Origin: JAWXUT01 sp044426075
GTDB taxonomy: Bacteria; Bacillota; Clostridia; Christensenellales; DTU072
Length of the DNA stretch: 7,920 bases
Direction of reading: 5' to 3'
Assembly: GCA_044426075.1 (NCBI GenBank)
Contig: JAWXUT010000081.1
Coordinates: 1 to 7,920 of the forward strand
A program made the translations under genes and the position numbers. The notes under the pieces were generated by a model, which made no database searches, had not been told where the DNA came from, and saw nothing but the letters and a program-made list of their open reading frames with translations. Every line of letters starts with the position of its first letter. The stretch's first letter is position 1. Below, in pieces: positions 6,559 through 7,920 of this stretch.

Positions 6559-7434
6559 TTACTTAATTATGCCGAGTTTTTTTAACTCTGATTCCATATA
6601 TGCTTCATTTTGCATTTTTGTAAGAGGCAAACGCATATAATCACTGCACAAGCCCATTAGCTTTGCCGCACACTTTACTGGGATTGGGTTAACTTCTGAG
6701 AAGAGGGCTTCAACTAGTCCTGCAATTTCAAACTGCATATCAAGACTTTTTTGTGCGTCACCACTTTCGTATGCTGCAACCATATCCGCCATATGTTGTG
6801 GAATAATATTGCTTGCTACACTTATTACACCTTTGCCACCTAGTGACATCAATGTGTACACCAAACCATCATCACCACTATATATATCCAACTTGCCTTT
6901 AACTAAACGCGCAAGTTCCATAAATTGAGCAATATTTCCGCTTGCTTCTTTTATAGCAACGATATTTTTAAGCTCCGCGCACCTTAATGCGGTTTTTGGG
7001 GCGATATTAACACCGGTTCTGCCAGGTACATTGTACATAATAATTGGAATATTTACCGCATCAGACATTGCTTTGTAGTGTTGATAAATTCCTTCTTGCG
7101 TACATTTGTTGTAATAAGGGGTTACTGCAAGTATGCCGTCAGCGCCAAGTTCTTCAGCTTCTTCTGCGTACTCAACTGCAGTGTATGTATTGTTGCTGCC
7201 AGCACCAAGTATTACTGGGATAGCACCGTTAACTTCTTTTATTACAGTTGTTGCAACTGCTGTTCTCTCAAAGTGAGTCATTGTGGTTGGCTCACCAGTA
7301 GTTCCATTTATGATAAGCGCACTTGTGCCATTATCAAGTTGGAATCTAACAAGCTTTTTAAGTGCAGGGAAATCAACTTTATCATTTATAAAAGGTGTGA
7401 TAAGTGCGGTTCCTGATCCATTGAATATAGTCAT
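6559..7434 (-). CDS. dapA: 4-hydroxy-tetrahydrodipicolinate synthase
   Basis: DapA condenses pyruvate with aspartate semialdehyde, the committed step to diaminopimelate and lysine. The 291-residue TIM-barrel aldolase begins MTIFNGSGTALITPF. It carries GTTGE (44-48, with Thr45 and Thr46), Tyr108 in TPYYNK, Tyr134 and Arg139 in MYNVPGRTG, and the Schiff-base Lys162 in AIKEASG, so all catalytic positions are present. I chose ATG at 7434 over the ATG four codons upstream (7446). GGAG (7441-7444), which overlaps that first ATG, is correctly spaced for 7434, while the first has no binding site. At positions matching the E. coli lysine site, His56 is Arg57 and Glu84 is Thr85, so lysine inhibition may be lost (inference). 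It lies 24 bases after asd. Confidence 0.96.
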   Translation of the reverse strand: MTIFNGSGTALITPFINDKVDFPALKKLVRFQLDNGTSALIINGTTGEPTTMTHFERTAVATTVIKEVNGAIPVILGAGSNNTYTAVEYAEEAEELGADGILAVTPYYNKCTQEGIYQHYKAMSDAVNIPIIMYNVPGRTGVNIAPKTALRCAELKNIVAIKEASGNIAQFMELARLVKGKLDIYSGDDGLVYTLMSLGGKGVISVASNIIPQHMADMVAAYESGDAQKSLDMQFEIAGLVEALFSEVNPIPVKCAAKLMGLCSDYMRLPLTKMQNEAYMESELKKLGIIK

Positions 7435-7440
7435 TTTATT

Positions 7441-7446
7441 CTCCAT
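7441..7446 (-). promoter_or_regulatory. Ribosome binding site deciding the dapA start
   Basis: On the minus strand the sequence ATGGAGAATAAAATG holds two in-frame ATG codons. GGAG (7444-7441) overlaps the first and lies 6 bases before the second, the normal spacing. The first ATG is preceded only by AT-rich sequence without a purine block. This favours initiation at 7434. Confidence 0.75.
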
Positions 7447-7458
7447 TATATTAAATAA

Positions 7459-7920
7459 TTATTTGTTATCCTTAGCAATTAGATACTCTGCAATTTGAAT
7501 TGTGTTTGTTGCAGCGCCTTTACGGATATTGTCTGCAACTACCCAAATATTGCAACCAGATTCAACTGTGTCATCAATGCGGACTCTGCCAACATAAACT
7601 TCATCGTGATCTTCTGCATAAATTGGCATTGGATATTTAGCATTTGCATCGTCATTTATAACAATAATGCCTTCTGCTTCAGTAAGAGCTGTAATGATGC
7701 CTTCTTTTGTGCAAGGTTTTTCAAATTCAATATTGATTGATTCACTATGACCGTGGAATACTGGTACACGTACTGTTGTAGCTGTAACTTTAAGGTCAAA
7801 ATTATTGAAAATCTTTTTGGTTTCAAACATCATTTTTTCTTCTTCTTTAGTGTAACCATTTGGCAAGAAAACATGTATTTGTGGTATGCAATTGCCGAAT
7901 ATGGGGTATGAAAACTTAGT
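7459..7920 (-). CDS. asd: Aspartate-semialdehyde dehydrogenase (C-terminal part)
   Basis: Asd reduces aspartyl phosphate to aspartate semialdehyde with NADPH. Only the last 153 residues are in the window; the reading frame is open to the right edge and the N-terminal NADP domain with the active-site Cys lies outside. The visible part has YPIFGN and IPQIHVF, then NGYTKEEEKM, TATTVRVPVFHGHSES with the catalytic His in GHS, YPMPIYAED, DEVYVGRVRID and the C-terminal NIWVVADNIRKGAATN, all typical of bacterial Asd. A start at the TTG at 7866 would be false because the homology continues upstream of it through codons 7867-7920. It is the first visible gene of the asd-dapA-dapB-ilvB-ilvN-cimA operon and supplies the substrate of DapA. 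The promoter and any lysine-responsive leader would lie outside. Confidence 0.96.
   Translation of the reverse strand, partial: TKFSYPIFGNCIPQIHVFLPNGYTKEEEKMMFETKKIFNNFDLKVTATTVRVPVFHGHSESINIEFEKPCTKEGIITALTEAEGIIVINDDANAKYPMPIYAEDHDEVYVGRVRIDDTVESGCNIWVVADNIRKGAATNTIQIAEYLIAKDNK

Noticed and set aside
7445..7450. TATAAT on the minus strand just upstream of dapA, a possible internal -10 box.
   Set aside because: No -35-like hexamer is found at 16-18 bases, and transcription would begin within a few bases of the start codon. It is probably chance in AT-rich sequence.
1..7920. Search for mobile elements, CRISPR repeats, tRNAs, toxin-antitoxin pairs, phage or defence genes, or an undescribed multi-gene system.
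   Set aside because: Almost every base lies in recognised housekeeping genes or short gaps; nothing of this kind was seen.

Overview
This is a compact, AT-rich bacterial chromosome segment carrying only housekeeping genes. I read it as a Gram-positive (Bacillota, probably Clostridia-like) genome. The grounds are a four-cysteine L32, strong purine-rich ribosome binding sites, the rpmF-plsX-rnc gene order, and TAA as the stop codon of all nine recognised genes. TGG encodes Trp normally, and no gene needs TGA read as sense. I cannot name the species.

Left part, plus strand (1-2101): a textbook vegetative promoter drives rpmF (ribosomal protein L32). A 114-base gap with a 10-bp hairpin follows, then plsX (phosphate acyltransferase of phospholipid synthesis) and rnc (RNase III), which overlap by 8 bases. 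The acpP gene often found between plsX and rnc is absent, and smc does not follow rnc. Instead a hairpin with A and T runs on its two sides (2103-2131) closes the unit, and it also serves the operon arriving from the right.

Right part, minus strand (2130-7920): one dense run of six genes, in transcription order asd (5' end outside the window), dapA, dapB, ilvB, ilvN, cimA. The first three take aspartyl phosphate through aspartate semialdehyde to tetrahydrodipicolinate (lysine and cell-wall diaminopimelate). The last three are both subunits of acetohydroxyacid synthase and citramalate synthase, for branched-chain amino acids, with isoleucine made from pyruvate rather than threonine. DapA, AHAS and CimA all consume pyruvate. 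Junctions are 24, 99, 2, 5 and 0 bases. The only roomy one, dapA-dapB, holds a 47-nt element that folds into a nearly continuous 19-bp hairpin in the sense RNA.

I see no mobile element, CRISPR array, tRNA, phage gene or defence system. The points worth a second look are the dapA-dapB RNA hairpin, an Asp-to-Asn change at a catalytic metal position of RNase III, a divergent and C-terminally short IlvB with altered active-site landmarks but an ordinary IlvN partner, and the mixed lysine/branched-chain operon.
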